A stretch of 7,855 nucleotides of DNA from Actinomycetota bacterium (GTDB lineage Bacteria > Actinomycetota > Acidimicrobiia > Acidimicrobiales > JAMCPL01), in NCBI GenBank assembly GCA_023379725.1, contig JAMCPC010000076.1, positions 1 through 7,855 of the forward strand, given 5' to 3'. This document shows, piece by piece, positions 1-6,417 of this stretch (position 1 is its first letter; each line of letters starts with the position of its first letter). The notes under the pieces are model-generated. The model had not been told where the DNA came from, made no database searches, and saw nothing but the letters and a program-made list of their open reading frames with translations. The translations under genes were made by a program, and so were the position numbers.

Positions 1-908
1 CTGCTGTAAGCAAGTACTATCCGACGCTTGACATCAAGACGATCAATGCTGGCGGATCTGCCACGACTGAAGCAACCGACGTTACCGAGGCATTGGGTGC
101 AGGAGCGCAGGGTATTATTCTGAATACGATAAGCGAGACAGACACCACTGCTGCCCAGAATGCCATGTCTCAGCATGTTCCAGTGATCACTATCGACAGA
201 GATGTGTCTACACCCTCGGCACGTGTTGCATTTATAGGCGACAACGACGTTACTCTAGGGCAGGAATCTACATCATATGCCATAAGCCAGCTACAGGCCT
301 TGCATGTACCTACACCATGGAATATCGTGGTGTTACAGGGAACCCTCGGAGCCAGTGTCACCATAGGAAGGGAAAATGGAACTATGGCCGCTCTTCAGCC
401 CTATATCAATAGCGGTAAGGCTAAGGTAATCCTCAATACGACAGGTAATTTCTCTACAAGCACGGCACAGGGAATTATGAGTACCGAGTTGGCTAAGACT
501 ACAAACATCCAGCTTGTTGCTGCAGCCAATGATGCCATGGCGCTTGGGGCGGTAGCTGCTCTGGAGGCTCACGGTATCACTCCCGGCAAGCATATGCTGG
601 TATCCGGGGCAGATGCCCAGCCTCAAAGCCTGGCAGACGTAGCAAATGGGACTCAGGTCGACACCGTTACCCATGCTCCATTCATAGAGGCTTACTGGGC
701 AGTAGAGGCAATGTGGAACTACCTTTACCACAAGACTCTTCCCCCTGCCTCCAAATTCCCCAATGGCACGGTCCTCATTCCAATGCATCTCGTGACAAAA
801 GCCAATGTATCTACTATAGGTCCATGGGGTACTCCTTCAGTAGTACCGCCGCTTCCATACGGGATCTCTACATCTCATAAAGTCCCGTCAACATACTTAA
901 GCCGGTAA
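1..908 (+). CDS. Sugar ABC transporter substrate-binding protein, RbsB-like (5' partial)
   Basis: The reading frame is open from the window edge to the stop at 906-908, giving 301 visible residues. The N-terminus (signal peptide and first strand of the N-lobe) lies outside the window, so a lipobox cannot be checked. The fold is the periplasmic-binding type used by CUT2 sugar importers. Aligned by eye with E. coli RbsB, the ligand residues are recognisable: Asp-Arg in 'TIDRDV' (visible residues 65-66), Arg123 in 'IGREN', Asn176 in 'AANDAMALGA', and Asp204 in 'SGADA'. The last ligand Gln of RbsB appears to be His224 ('THAP'). The C-terminus runs about 30 residues past the usual end, with a Pro-rich tail. 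It should capture the sugar outside the membrane and deliver it to the permease encoded at 4452-5468. The substrate is uncertain: ribose or another small monosaccharide is likely. Confidence 0.9.
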   Translation, partial: AVSKYYPTLDIKTINAGGSATTEATDVTEALGAGAQGIILNTISETDTTAAQNAMSQHVPVITIDRDVSTPSARVAFIGDNDVTLGQESTSYAISQLQALHVPTPWNIVVLQGTLGASVTIGRENGTMAALQPYINSGKAKVILNTTGNFSTSTAQGIMSTELAKTTNIQLVAAANDAMALGAVAALEAHGITPGKHMLVSGADAQPQSLADVANGTQVDTVTHAPFIEAYWAVEAMWNYLYHKTLPPASKFPNGTVLIPMHLVTKANVSTIGPWGTPSVVPPLPYGISTSHKVPSTYLSR

Positions 909-1091
909 GTACGTCAGTAAGCGTGAACCTGCAATATTAGTAAAAGTGTATTGCCTCCCAGCATACTTCTTTCCATAGACAGGATTACATCTTTAACTGG
1001 AAATATTCTGAATAAATTATGAGGACGGTATGAATACAAAGATACATAACCAGTACAGAATGTATGGCAGTACAAGGATGGTAGGTAGCAC
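909..1091 (+). other. Intergenic gap between binding-protein gene and lacI, with small palindromes
   Basis: This 183-base stretch contains no gene I can support and no clear rho-independent terminator. It holds several small symmetric elements: TATTCTGAATA (1004-1014, a perfect 5+1+5 palindrome), GTATGAATAC (1028-1037, 4-base arms) and an ATACAT/ATGTAT pair (1042-1047 and 1060-1065). CAGTACA also occurs at 1051 and 1068. A TAGACA (976-981) resembles a -35 box, but no -10 lies at proper distance. The gap could hold a secondary promoter, an operator or an mRNA processing site that lets the binding protein be made in excess. The sequence does not decide among these. Confidence 0.4.
1051..1084 (+). 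repeat. Diverged 17-bp direct repeat ahead of lacI
   Basis: CAGTACA occurs at 1051-1057 and again at 1068-1074, a spacing of 17. The bases after each copy (GAATGTATGG and AAGGATGGTAG) are related if a one-base shift is allowed. The second copy runs into the purine-rich stretch before the lacI TTG. It may be a decayed duplication, or chance. Confidence 0.3.
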
Positions 1092-2483
1092 TTGCAGACA
1101 GGAATAGGGACAGATACAGAAATAACAGATACCAAGCAGCCAAGATACTCAAGGCCCACCATCTACGATGTCGCCAAGGTGGCAGGAGTGTCGACAGCCT
1201 CCGTATCGAGGACACTGTCCGGTCATGAGAATGTGTCCGGATATGTCAAAGAGCGTGTCAGGGAAGCTATAGCCAGTACAGGCTACAAGCCACACTTGGC
1301 CGCACGGGGACTTGTCAAGCGTCGTACCTGGCTGCTTGGTATCATTGTACCTGACATAAGCAATCCATTCTTTCCCGGGCTGATCAAAGCCATCCAGTAC
1401 AGAGCAGAGCAGGAAGGGTATGGAACACTGCTCTCTCAGGTGATCGGTGAAACGCATTTTGTCAATCAACTGGAGCTTCTGGGCAACGGTAGAGCAGACG
1501 GTATTATCACTGTAGGGCTTTCTGTAAATCAGCTCAATACAGATGACGTGAGCCAAGCCCTACCATATCTTGGAGACGATGTTTCGCTTGTCTGTCTGGA
1601 CAGAGATTCCGCTCTCTCCGGCTCTACGTTGATTGCCGTAGATCATCGTGCAAGCGCAAGAATGATAGTATCATACCTGGTTTCATCCGGACACAGAGAT
1701 ATACTCTATATTGATGGGCCAGAAAGTCTCGACCTCTCCTCACAGAGATACCTTGGCTACAAGGATGCCCTTCGTGATGCAGGCATCGAAGCCAGAAGCG
1801 AACTCATACTGAGAGGAGATCTGAGCGAAGCCAGTGGTTACAGCGTTGCCAGTCAAGCTCTGAATCATGCTCTTAAGTTCACTGCCATATTCGCGGCCAA
1901 TGACCTCATGGCTATAGGAGCCATGTCTGCTCTTAGAAGTGCCGGATTGGCCATACCGCAGGATGTCTCTGTTGCGGGTTTCGACGATATTACGATAGCA
2001 GCCTATGTATCTCCTGCATTGACTACTATTCATCAGCCGGTAGCCATGATGGGTGCGGTAGCGGCCGAGGTAGCCATCTCTGGCATTGAGGATATTCATC
2101 GGCAACGTACCGGTAAGCCCCTGAAACAACCACCCGAATATCCTGATCGCTCGACTACAGACATGCGGGGTAAAGAGATCAATCCCGAGGATAAGGAACT
2201 CCAAGTTCAAGATGAGGACACCAGAGAAACCGTGAAAGACAATGTAGAGTTGGTCGAGGGGCGCTATGACGGTACCGATCACAACAGTAAACCGCACACC
2301 TCCATACTCCATGGAAGATATATTGACTCTCAGCTCAAATACGCTCTGTCCAATGGAGATGCTTATGAAACCAACAACGACGGACGCAGGGTAATTACCT
2401 TCCGTGGTTCACTCGTTATACGTGGCTCCACTGCAGCGGTGAGCACCTCAAGAGCACATAACACGTCAGGGGCACGCAATTGA
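1092..2483 (+). CDS. LacI-family transcriptional regulator with a long insertion near its C-terminus
   Basis: This is a sugar-responsive DNA-binding repressor, probably controlling this uptake cluster. The 463 residues contain the N-terminal helix-turn-helix (22-44, 'PTIYDVAKVAGVSTASVSR'), a hinge helix around 65-78 ('HLAARGL'), and the periplasmic-binding-like effector domain: 'IIVPDISNPFF' at 84-94, 'FAANDLMAIGAMSAL' at 267-281, 'DVSVAGFDDI' at 291-300 and 'TTIHQPV' at 311-317. Family members usually have about 330-350 residues. Here roughly 95 hydrophilic, charged residues (about 336-433) separate the last helix from the terminal strand 'FRGSLVIRGSTAAV' (437-450). The start is taken as TTG because an in-frame stop lies at 1086-1088 and no ATG precedes the DNA-binding domain. 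GGTAGG at 1080-1085 can serve as a ribosome-binding site. The stop overlaps the ribokinase start (TTGA), which suggests co-translation. Family is certain; effector and operator are unknown. Confidence 0.93.
   Translation: MQTGIGTDTEITDTKQPRYSRPTIYDVAKVAGVSTASVSRTLSGHENVSGYVKERVREAIASTGYKPHLAARGLVKRRTWLLGIIVPDISNPFFPGLIKAIQYRAEQEGYGTLLSQVIGETHFVNQLELLGNGRADGIITVGLSVNQLNTDDVSQALPYLGDDVSLVCLDRDSALSGSTLIAVDHRASARMIVSYLVSSGHRDILYIDGPESLDLSSQRYLGYKDALRDAGIEARSELILRGDLSEASGYSVASQALNHALKFTAIFAANDLMAIGAMSALRSAGLAIPQDVSVAGFDDITIAAYVSPALTTIHQPVAMMGAVAAEVAISGIEDIHRQRTGKPLKQPPEYPDRSTTDMRGKEINPEDKELQVQDEDTRETVKDNVELVEGRYDGTDHNSKPHTSILHGRYIDSQLKYALSNGDAYETNNDGRRVITFRGSLVIRGSTAAVSTSRAHNTSGARN
2097..2390 (+). 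other. Extra segment inside the LacI regulator, absent from typical relatives
   Basis: These bases encode about residues 336-433 of the regulator. The segment sits between the final helix of the effector domain and the closing strand with its 'RGST' motif, where relatives have only a short turn. It is rich in Glu, Asp, Lys, Arg, Asn and Gln with few hydrophobic residues, so a flexible or separately folded surface loop is likely. I recognise no domain in it and see no internal DNA repeats. The frame is open throughout. The boundaries are approximate, set by eye from the family pattern. Confidence 0.7.
2468..2483 (+). promoter_or_regulatory. Ribosome-binding site and TTGA stop/start overlap of lacI-ribokinase
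   Basis: AGGGG (2468-2472) lies 7 bases before TTG at 2480-2482. That TTG overlaps the lacI stop TGA (2481-2483). The arrangement favours start at 2480 and translational coupling. The second in-frame TTG at 2534 has no comparable purine-rich site in front. Confidence 0.65.
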
Positions 2484-2492
2484 ACCCCAAGC
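2473..2492 (+). repeat. 20-bp direct repeat, copy 1 (contains the ribokinase TTG start)
   Basis: CACGCAATTGAACCCCAAGC is found here and again, identical, at 2527-2546. This copy carries the lacI stop and the ribokinase start. Flanking bases on both sides differ between the copies, so the match ends sharply at 20 bp. Confidence 0.95.
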
Positions 2493-3580
2493 TGAATAAT
2501 TCTACTCCAAGCAGGCCACCTGACCCCACGCAATTGAACCCCAAGCCTATCGTAGTCATTGGAGGTATCAACCAGGATATGGTGGTAAGCGTTGCTGAAC
2601 TACCCTTACCCGGCGAAACCGTTTTCGGCAACTCGCTCCTGCTCAGGACTGGCGGAAAGGGAGCCAACCAGGCGGTGGCTGCAACGGCACTTGGGGGGCA
2701 TGGGGGACGAGTGTATCTTGCAGGTAAGGTAGGTGATGACAGTACAGGGCATCAGATAGTCGGGCAGCTTGCGGACAGGGGAGTAAATACATCTATGGTT
2801 ACCGTAGAGCCCGGCAAATCAACTGGTATTGCAATGATACTGGTCGACAGGAACGGAGAAAACATTATAGCGGTAGCCCAGGGGGCCAATAGCGAAGTCG
2901 ATGGTGACCAGATAGATACTGCCGCTGATGTCTTGGGCGAGGCAGGAGGAGTAGCGGTAGTTCAGTTCGAGCTTCCTCTTGAAACCGCTGTCGCCGCTAC
3001 GCAGAGATTTGGCAACATGGACGGTGTCACTACTCTAATAAACCCGTCTCCTGTGCCTTCAATTCCGGTGGAGCAACTGAAAGGAGCAGATGTGCTAGTT
3101 GTAAATGAGGTGGAGGCCGAAGAGATTGTCGGCATCGGCCACCATATAGAATCGCACTCGCAAGCACTTGACGTGGCAAGGCAGATCGCTGCACATGGGA
3201 TAGGGACAGTCATTATTACGCTAGGCCGCTTGGGAGCGATCATGTATTCTGGCACCAGCTCCTCCAGCCAACATAATGGGACTACTGGTGAATACAGCAT
3301 CGCAGCCAGGCCACCTGCGGTAAAGGTCGTAGACACTACCGGTGCAGGTGACGCTTTCATGGGAGGTCTTGCCGCAGGCATTTCAAAGGGGTGGACGATG
3401 GAAGAGTCGTTTGGTTTTGCTATGCGTGCAGGAGCTATGGCAACGACAAAGATGGGAGCACAGGAGGCGTTACCTTACGTTGTCGATGCTAACGATTTTA
3501 CGAACCACCTTCCTCTTGTTATCTTTAATCCTGCAACCGAGAGCAATACGACCTTAAACGAGGTGCATATAAATGCCTGA
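2480..3580 (+). CDS. rbsK: Ribokinase (PfkB-family sugar kinase)
   Basis: This cytoplasmic kinase transfers phosphate from ATP to the 5-OH of ribose, the first step after import. Both PfkB signatures are present: 'GGKGANQA' (58-65) and 'DTTGAGDAFMGG' (285-296) with catalytic Asp291. Residues that contact ribose in E. coli RbsK have counterparts: Asn31 and Asp33 in 'GGINQDMVV', Gly58-Gly59-Lys60-Asn63, and Glu164 in 'VQFELPLE'. 'NPSPVP' (188-193), 'VVNEVEAE' (207-214) and the late 'GAQEALP' (326-332) also fit ribokinase rather than fructokinase. The 366 residues exceed E. coli RbsK (309) through an 18-residue N-terminal lead encoded between the two 20-bp repeats, a Ser/Thr-rich loop (258-270) and a tail of about 25 residues. 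It overlaps lacI by 4 bases and the ATPase gene by 8. 2-Deoxyribose or another pentose is possible. Confidence 0.92.
   Translation: MNPKLNNSTPSRPPDPTQLNPKPIVVIGGINQDMVVSVAELPLPGETVFGNSLLLRTGGKGANQAVAATALGGHGGRVYLAGKVGDDSTGHQIVGQLADRGVNTSMVTVEPGKSTGIAMILVDRNGENIIAVAQGANSEVDGDQIDTAADVLGEAGGVAVVQFELPLETAVAATQRFGNMDGVTTLINPSPVPSIPVEQLKGADVLVVNEVEAEEIVGIGHHIESHSQALDVARQIAAHGIGTVIITLGRLGAIMYSGTSSSSQHNGTTGEYSIAARPPAVKVVDTTGAGDAFMGGLAAGISKGWTMEESFGFAMRAGAMATTKMGAQEALPYVVDANDFTNHLPLVIFNPATESNTTLNEVHINA
2527..2546 (+). repeat. 20-bp direct repeat, copy 2 (in-frame second TTG)
   Basis: This is identical to 2473-2492 and offset by exactly 54 bases (18 codons), so both copies read the same way in the ribokinase frame ('QLNPK'). 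The TTG at 2534 stands directly before the conserved kinase start ('KPIVVIGGIN'), so it may be the older start. The 34 bases between the copies (2493-2526) are unrelated to the bases that follow copy 2. Confidence 0.95.
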
Positions 3581-4451
3581 CGACCCCAAGGCCATACTCC
3601 GCAGTAGGAAGTTGAGCGACAATGAGACCTCTTACGCAACTGACACTACAACAGACAAGACATCCAAGGTGCCCCTACTGGCAGTAGAGCACCTTGTAAA
3701 GAACTTCGGTCCCGTCAGGGCAGTAGATGATGTCAGCCTTGAACTGTATGAGGGCGAGGTACTGGGTCTCGTAGGCGACAATGGTGCAGGTAAATCTACA
3801 TTTCTGTCACTATTGACAGGATATTATCATGCAGACAGCGGTACATTCAGGTATCGGGGGAAGCCGGTTGCGCATACCTCTCCTGCCACATCGCGTAGGG
3901 CATTGAAAATCGAGATGATCTATCAGCATCTGGATCTGGCACCTGATCTCACGGTATGGCAGAACCTGTTCCTTGCAGAGGAAAAGCGCAAATTCAAAAT
4001 TGTTCTGGACAAGCGATATATGATACGCCGCGCCACAGAGGTTCTTGCCGAATTGGCCTCTAAGATCAAGCCGGACGATCTGGTAGGTGCACTTTCAGGT
4101 GGAGAACAGCAAGTCGTGGCTATCGCCCGGGCACTTCTGTTTGAAAGAGACATCATCTTGATGGATGAGCCGACAGCGGCCATATCGCTCAACAAGGTCC
4201 GGGACGTACTTGACCTGATACTCAAACTCAGGAGCATGGGGAAGTCGGTCATACTCGTAAGCCATCGGCTGGAGGACGTACTCGAAGTATCGGACAGGAT
4301 AGCTATCTTGAATCGCGGAACCATCTCTCATGTCCTTACAAACAATCACCAGATGACTATAACCGAACTAGCACAGCTGATGTTTGAGGGGACGATCCAG
4401 CATGCAGTATCGGTTGCAGGCAATGGGAAACTGGCTGAAGGGAGTGATTAA
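3573..4451 (+). CDS. Single-domain CUT2 sugar ABC transporter ATP-binding protein
   Basis: This is the ATPase that powers the sugar importer at the inner face of the membrane. The 292 residues contain one complete nucleotide-binding domain: Walker A 'GDNGAGKST' (68-76), Q-loop Gln118, signature 'LSGGEQQ' (174-180), Walker B 'IILMDEP' (194-200) with Glu199, and switch His231. The 'PTAAIS' D-loop region is typical of CUT2 ATPases. RbsA of E. coli carries two such domains in about 500 residues; this protein has only one, as in FrcA-type systems, so two copies should pair. About 34 polar residues precede the domain and a short polar tail follows it. GAGGTG (3560-3565) lies 7 bases before the ATG, supporting this start within the end of the ribokinase gene. 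All catalytic motifs are intact. Sugar specificity cannot be read from it. Confidence 0.92.
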   Translation: MPDDPKAILRSRKLSDNETSYATDTTTDKTSKVPLLAVEHLVKNFGPVRAVDDVSLELYEGEVLGLVGDNGAGKSTFLSLLTGYYHADSGTFRYRGKPVAHTSPATSRRALKIEMIYQHLDLAPDLTVWQNLFLAEEKRKFKIVLDKRYMIRRATEVLAELASKIKPDDLVGALSGGEQQVVAIARALLFERDIILMDEPTAAISLNKVRDVLDLILKLRSMGKSVILVSHRLEDVLEVSDRIAILNRGTISHVLTNNHQMTITELAQLMFEGTIQHAVSVAGNGKLAEGSD

Positions 4452-5468
4452 ATGAGTGTATCGACCGCTACTATAAGGCCGGTAAATTACAGTGCAAGGT
4501 TGCGCCAATTTGGTAGGCTGTTGGGCGGTGGAGCCGGAAGCGTAAAGAGACCGATCGTCTTTCTGATCATTACCTTAATCATCTCCTCATTCCTCTCCAG
4601 TTCTTTCCTTACAGTCGACAACATCAAATCATTACTCATCTCATCCAGTTTTTTGATGGTGATTACAGTAGGCGAGGCATTCGTCATCATGATGGGAATG
4701 ATAGACCTCGGGGTAGAAAGCATACTGGCCGCCAGTGGCATGATTGTGGCATTTTTAACTGTATACCAGAGGATGCCAGCTATTCCCGCTGTACTAATTA
4801 CTCTGGCTATAGGCGTACTCATAGGTATCACAGTAGGGCTACTCGTAACCAAAGGACGGATACCGTCTTTTATAGTGACGCTGGGAAGCTATTGGGGCTT
4901 TGCAGGAGTCGCCCTTCTTGTAAACAACGGTAGCTATATAAGTCCATTTTCCGTGACTCCCACCCGGGCACTGGGCTTTGGAAGCATGGCTGGGGCAACG
5001 CTGGGCATATCCCGTCTAATACTTCTCAGCTTTGGCGTAGTCATATTGGGACAGCTACTGCTGTCATACACTCCTTTTGGCACCTGGATAAAGTCGGTCG
5101 GATCCAACGAAACCTCGGCAAGAGTAGTAGGGCTGAACACGGCAAGACTTAAAATACTCGTATTTGTTATATCCGGCGTATTGGCTGCTCTTGCCGGTAT
5201 CATGATGACAGCTTGGGCACAGTCTATCTATCCAAACAGCGGAACCGGATTATCTCTGGAGGCTATAGCCGCAGTCATCCTGGGTGGGATACCATTTACA
5301 GGGGGCAGGGGAACCATAGTAGGTGCCGCTATAGGTGCCATCATAATAGGTGTAGTCAATGATTTGATTGTCTTATTGGGACTACCTGCCCTATGGGAGT
5401 ACATATTCGTCGCTCTTGTATTGGTGGTGGCAGGTCTGCAGGCCCGAGGTGGGGTAAACGTCAAATAA
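4452..5468 (+). CDS. CUT2-type sugar ABC transporter permease, RbsC-like
   Basis: This membrane protein forms the translocation path for the sugar. The 338 residues are strongly hydrophobic, with about nine or ten membrane segments (approximately 34-52, 60-82, 88-104, 109-133, 138-157, 187-205, 234-256, 268-285, 288-308 and 314-330). Family landmarks are 'GMIDLGVES' (82-90, the usual 'GGIDLSVGS'), 'IPSFIVTLG' (137-145), the ATPase-coupling loop 'GSNETSARVVGLNTARLK' (217-234), and 'LEAIAAVILGGIPFTGGRGT' (269-288). The polar N-terminus of about 33 residues is probably cytoplasmic. The ATG directly follows the TAA of the ATPase gene with no spacer, and GAAGGGAG (4437-4444) gives a strong ribosome-binding site. 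Only one permease gene is present, so a homodimer is expected. It works with the binding protein encoded at 1-908. Confidence 0.92.
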   Translation: MSVSTATIRPVNYSARLRQFGRLLGGGAGSVKRPIVFLIITLIISSFLSSSFLTVDNIKSLLISSSFLMVITVGEAFVIMMGMIDLGVESILAASGMIVAFLTVYQRMPAIPAVLITLAIGVLIGITVGLLVTKGRIPSFIVTLGSYWGFAGVALLVNNGSYISPFSVTPTRALGFGSMAGATLGISRLILLSFGVVILGQLLLSYTPFGTWIKSVGSNETSARVVGLNTARLKILVFVISGVLAALAGIMMTAWAQSIYPNSGTGLSLEAIAAVILGGIPFTGGRGTIVGAAIGAIIIGVVNDLIVLLGLPALWEYIFVALVLVVAGLQARGGVNVK

Positions 5469-5550
5469 GTTAACTGCGCTGGTCACTCTGTTGACACCAT
5501 ACCGAAAGCAAGGCCACTAGGCATAGAGTGAAGACAAAAAGGAGATTGTA
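5469..5550 (+). promoter_or_regulatory. Spacer before the dehydrogenase gene: -35-like TTGACA, inverted repeat and strong ribosome-binding site
   Basis: TTGACA (5491-5496) matches the -35 consensus, but no convincing -10 lies 16-19 bases downstream, so a promoter here is only possible. TCACTCT (5483-5489) and AGAGTGA (5525-5531) form a 7-bp inverted repeat around it. AAAAAGGAG (5536-5544) ends 6 bases before the ATG at 5551 and clearly sets that start. No classical terminator follows the permease gene, so read-through from the transporter genes is also possible. Confidence 0.4.
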
Positions 5551-6288
5551 ATGAACCTACCCGAAAAAAGAGACCTACACGGAACAGTAGTTGCCGTAAC
5601 CGGCGCTAGCTCTGGCATAGGCTTGGCCGCCAGCCGTCTGCTTGTCAGTCGCGGCGCTAAGGTAGTAGTATCGGCACGCAGATTGGAACGCCTTAACGCG
5701 CTCGTGTCAGAGCTGGGAGCTGGTAATGCCATTGCATATCAATATGACGTGAAGGATCGTGAACAGGCGCAAGGCTTGGTGGATAAGGCATTGGATGCGT
5801 TTGGCCGTATGGACAGCCTTGTGGCTGCAGCTGGTTTTGGGGCATACGGAAGCATCATGGATCATCCAGACGATTTACTTGAAGATATGATCATGACCAA
5901 TGTAGCCGGTACAGTGTGGCCAGTAAGAGCCTCGGTAAGACATTTCATTGATAATGGCGGTGGCGATTTGGTAATCGTTGCGTCAGTAGCGGGACTGCGA
6001 GGAGGTGCCAATGAGGCAGTATATGCATCTACCAAATTCGCTCAAGTGGGCCTTGCCGGCTCTATGGACAGGGAATTACGAGAGAATGGAATCCGCGTAA
6101 GCGCGATATGCCCTGCTGGCGTCAGGACAGAGTTTGCCCTTGGTCTTGGAAGAGTGGAGGGCGATCCATCCCTGGATGCGCTCCTGCAACCAGAGGATGT
6201 AGCCGACGCAATAGTGGCAGTACTAGAACAACCCCGGCGTATGCGCACAACACTTTGGTCGATGTGGTCAATGGTAGAACAGAGTTGA
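5551..6288 (+). CDS. Short-chain dehydrogenase/reductase (SDR), substrate unknown
   Basis: This is an NAD(P)-dependent cytoplasmic oxidoreductase of the classical SDR type, 245 residues, the usual length. The cofactor loop is 'TGASSGIG' (17-24). 'SARR' (41-44) after the second strand places Arg where NADP-preferring members have it. 'AAAGFG' (92-97) replaces the common 'NNAG' motif. Asn117 ('TNVAG'), Ser145 ('VASVAG'), Tyr158 and Lys162 ('YASTK') complete the catalytic set. 'CPAGVRTEF' (187-195) is the usual 'PG.v.T' region. The gene begins 82 bases after the permease and has a strong ribosome-binding site, so it may belong to the transporter transcript or have its own promoter. A role in oxidising or reducing a sugar or polyol is conceivable from context, but nothing in the sequence fixes the substrate. 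Confidence 0.9.
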   Translation: MNLPEKRDLHGTVVAVTGASSGIGLAASRLLVSRGAKVVVSARRLERLNALVSELGAGNAIAYQYDVKDREQAQGLVDKALDAFGRMDSLVAAAGFGAYGSIMDHPDDLLEDMIMTNVAGTVWPVRASVRHFIDNGGGDLVIVASVAGLRGGANEAVYASTKFAQVGLAGSMDRELRENGIRVSAICPAGVRTEFALGLGRVEGDPSLDALLQPEDVADAIVAVLEQPRRMRTTLWSMWSMVEQS

Positions 6289-6300
6289 TCGGCAAGCGGT

Positions 6301-6330
6301 TTGTACTCCACTGTACTCCACTGTACTCCA
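6301..6330 (+). repeat. Three tandem 10-bp repeats between the dehydrogenase gene and otsA
   Basis: The unit CTGTACTCCA occurs three times end to end; the first copy begins with T instead of C. A fourth partial match (TTG) follows. The 10-bp period places each copy on the same face of the helix, as in arrays of protein-binding sites, but replication slippage would also give this. It lies 12 bases after the dehydrogenase stop and about 90-120 bases before the otsA start. Confidence 0.95.
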
Positions 6331-6382
6331 TTGAACAGGAATGCCCCATAGGAGGTAGGACACTTAAAAGGAACGGTGACGG

Positions 6383-6417
6383 GTCAGCTGACGTAATTGG
6401 ACTATACTATATTAACC
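6383..6417 (+). promoter_or_regulatory. Candidate otsA promoter with palindrome, possibly leaderless
   Basis: The overlapping -10-like hexamers TATACT (6403-6408), TACTAT (6405-6410) and TATATT (6408-6413) lie just before the ATG at 6418. No ribosome-binding site precedes that ATG. TACTAT ends 7 bases before it, the spacing expected if transcription starts at the A of the ATG. GTCAGCTGAC (6383-6392) is a perfect 10-bp palindrome placed where the -35 region would be, so it may be an operator. No consensus -35 is visible. Confidence 0.45.

Noticed and set aside
333..788. 151-residue open frame on the - strand
   Set aside because: It is opposite the binding-protein gene, rich in Cys and without recognisable motifs; typical of a shadow frame.
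1740..2312. 190-residue open frame on the - strand
   Set aside because: It lies fully opposite the lacI coding region, its translation shows no family motif, and the + strand frame is clearly the real gene.
2469..2488. Hairpin GGGG...CCCC hiding the ribokinase ribosome-binding site
   Set aside because: The stem is only 4 bp with a 12-base loop, too weak to claim as a regulatory structure.
2416..2667. Frameshift or gene fusion at the lacI/ribokinase junction
   Set aside because: Both proteins have complete family ends and the TTGA overlap gives a normal stop and start, so no break is needed to explain the junction.
5491..5529. Strong promoter for the dehydrogenase gene based on TTGACA
   Set aside because: The -35 match is perfect, but the bases 16-19 positions downstream do not resemble a -10 box, and TAGAGT is too far away. 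I kept it only as a weak possibility.
6301..6330. CRISPR-like array
   Set aside because: The units are only 10 bp and directly adjacent, with no spacers and no cas genes nearby.
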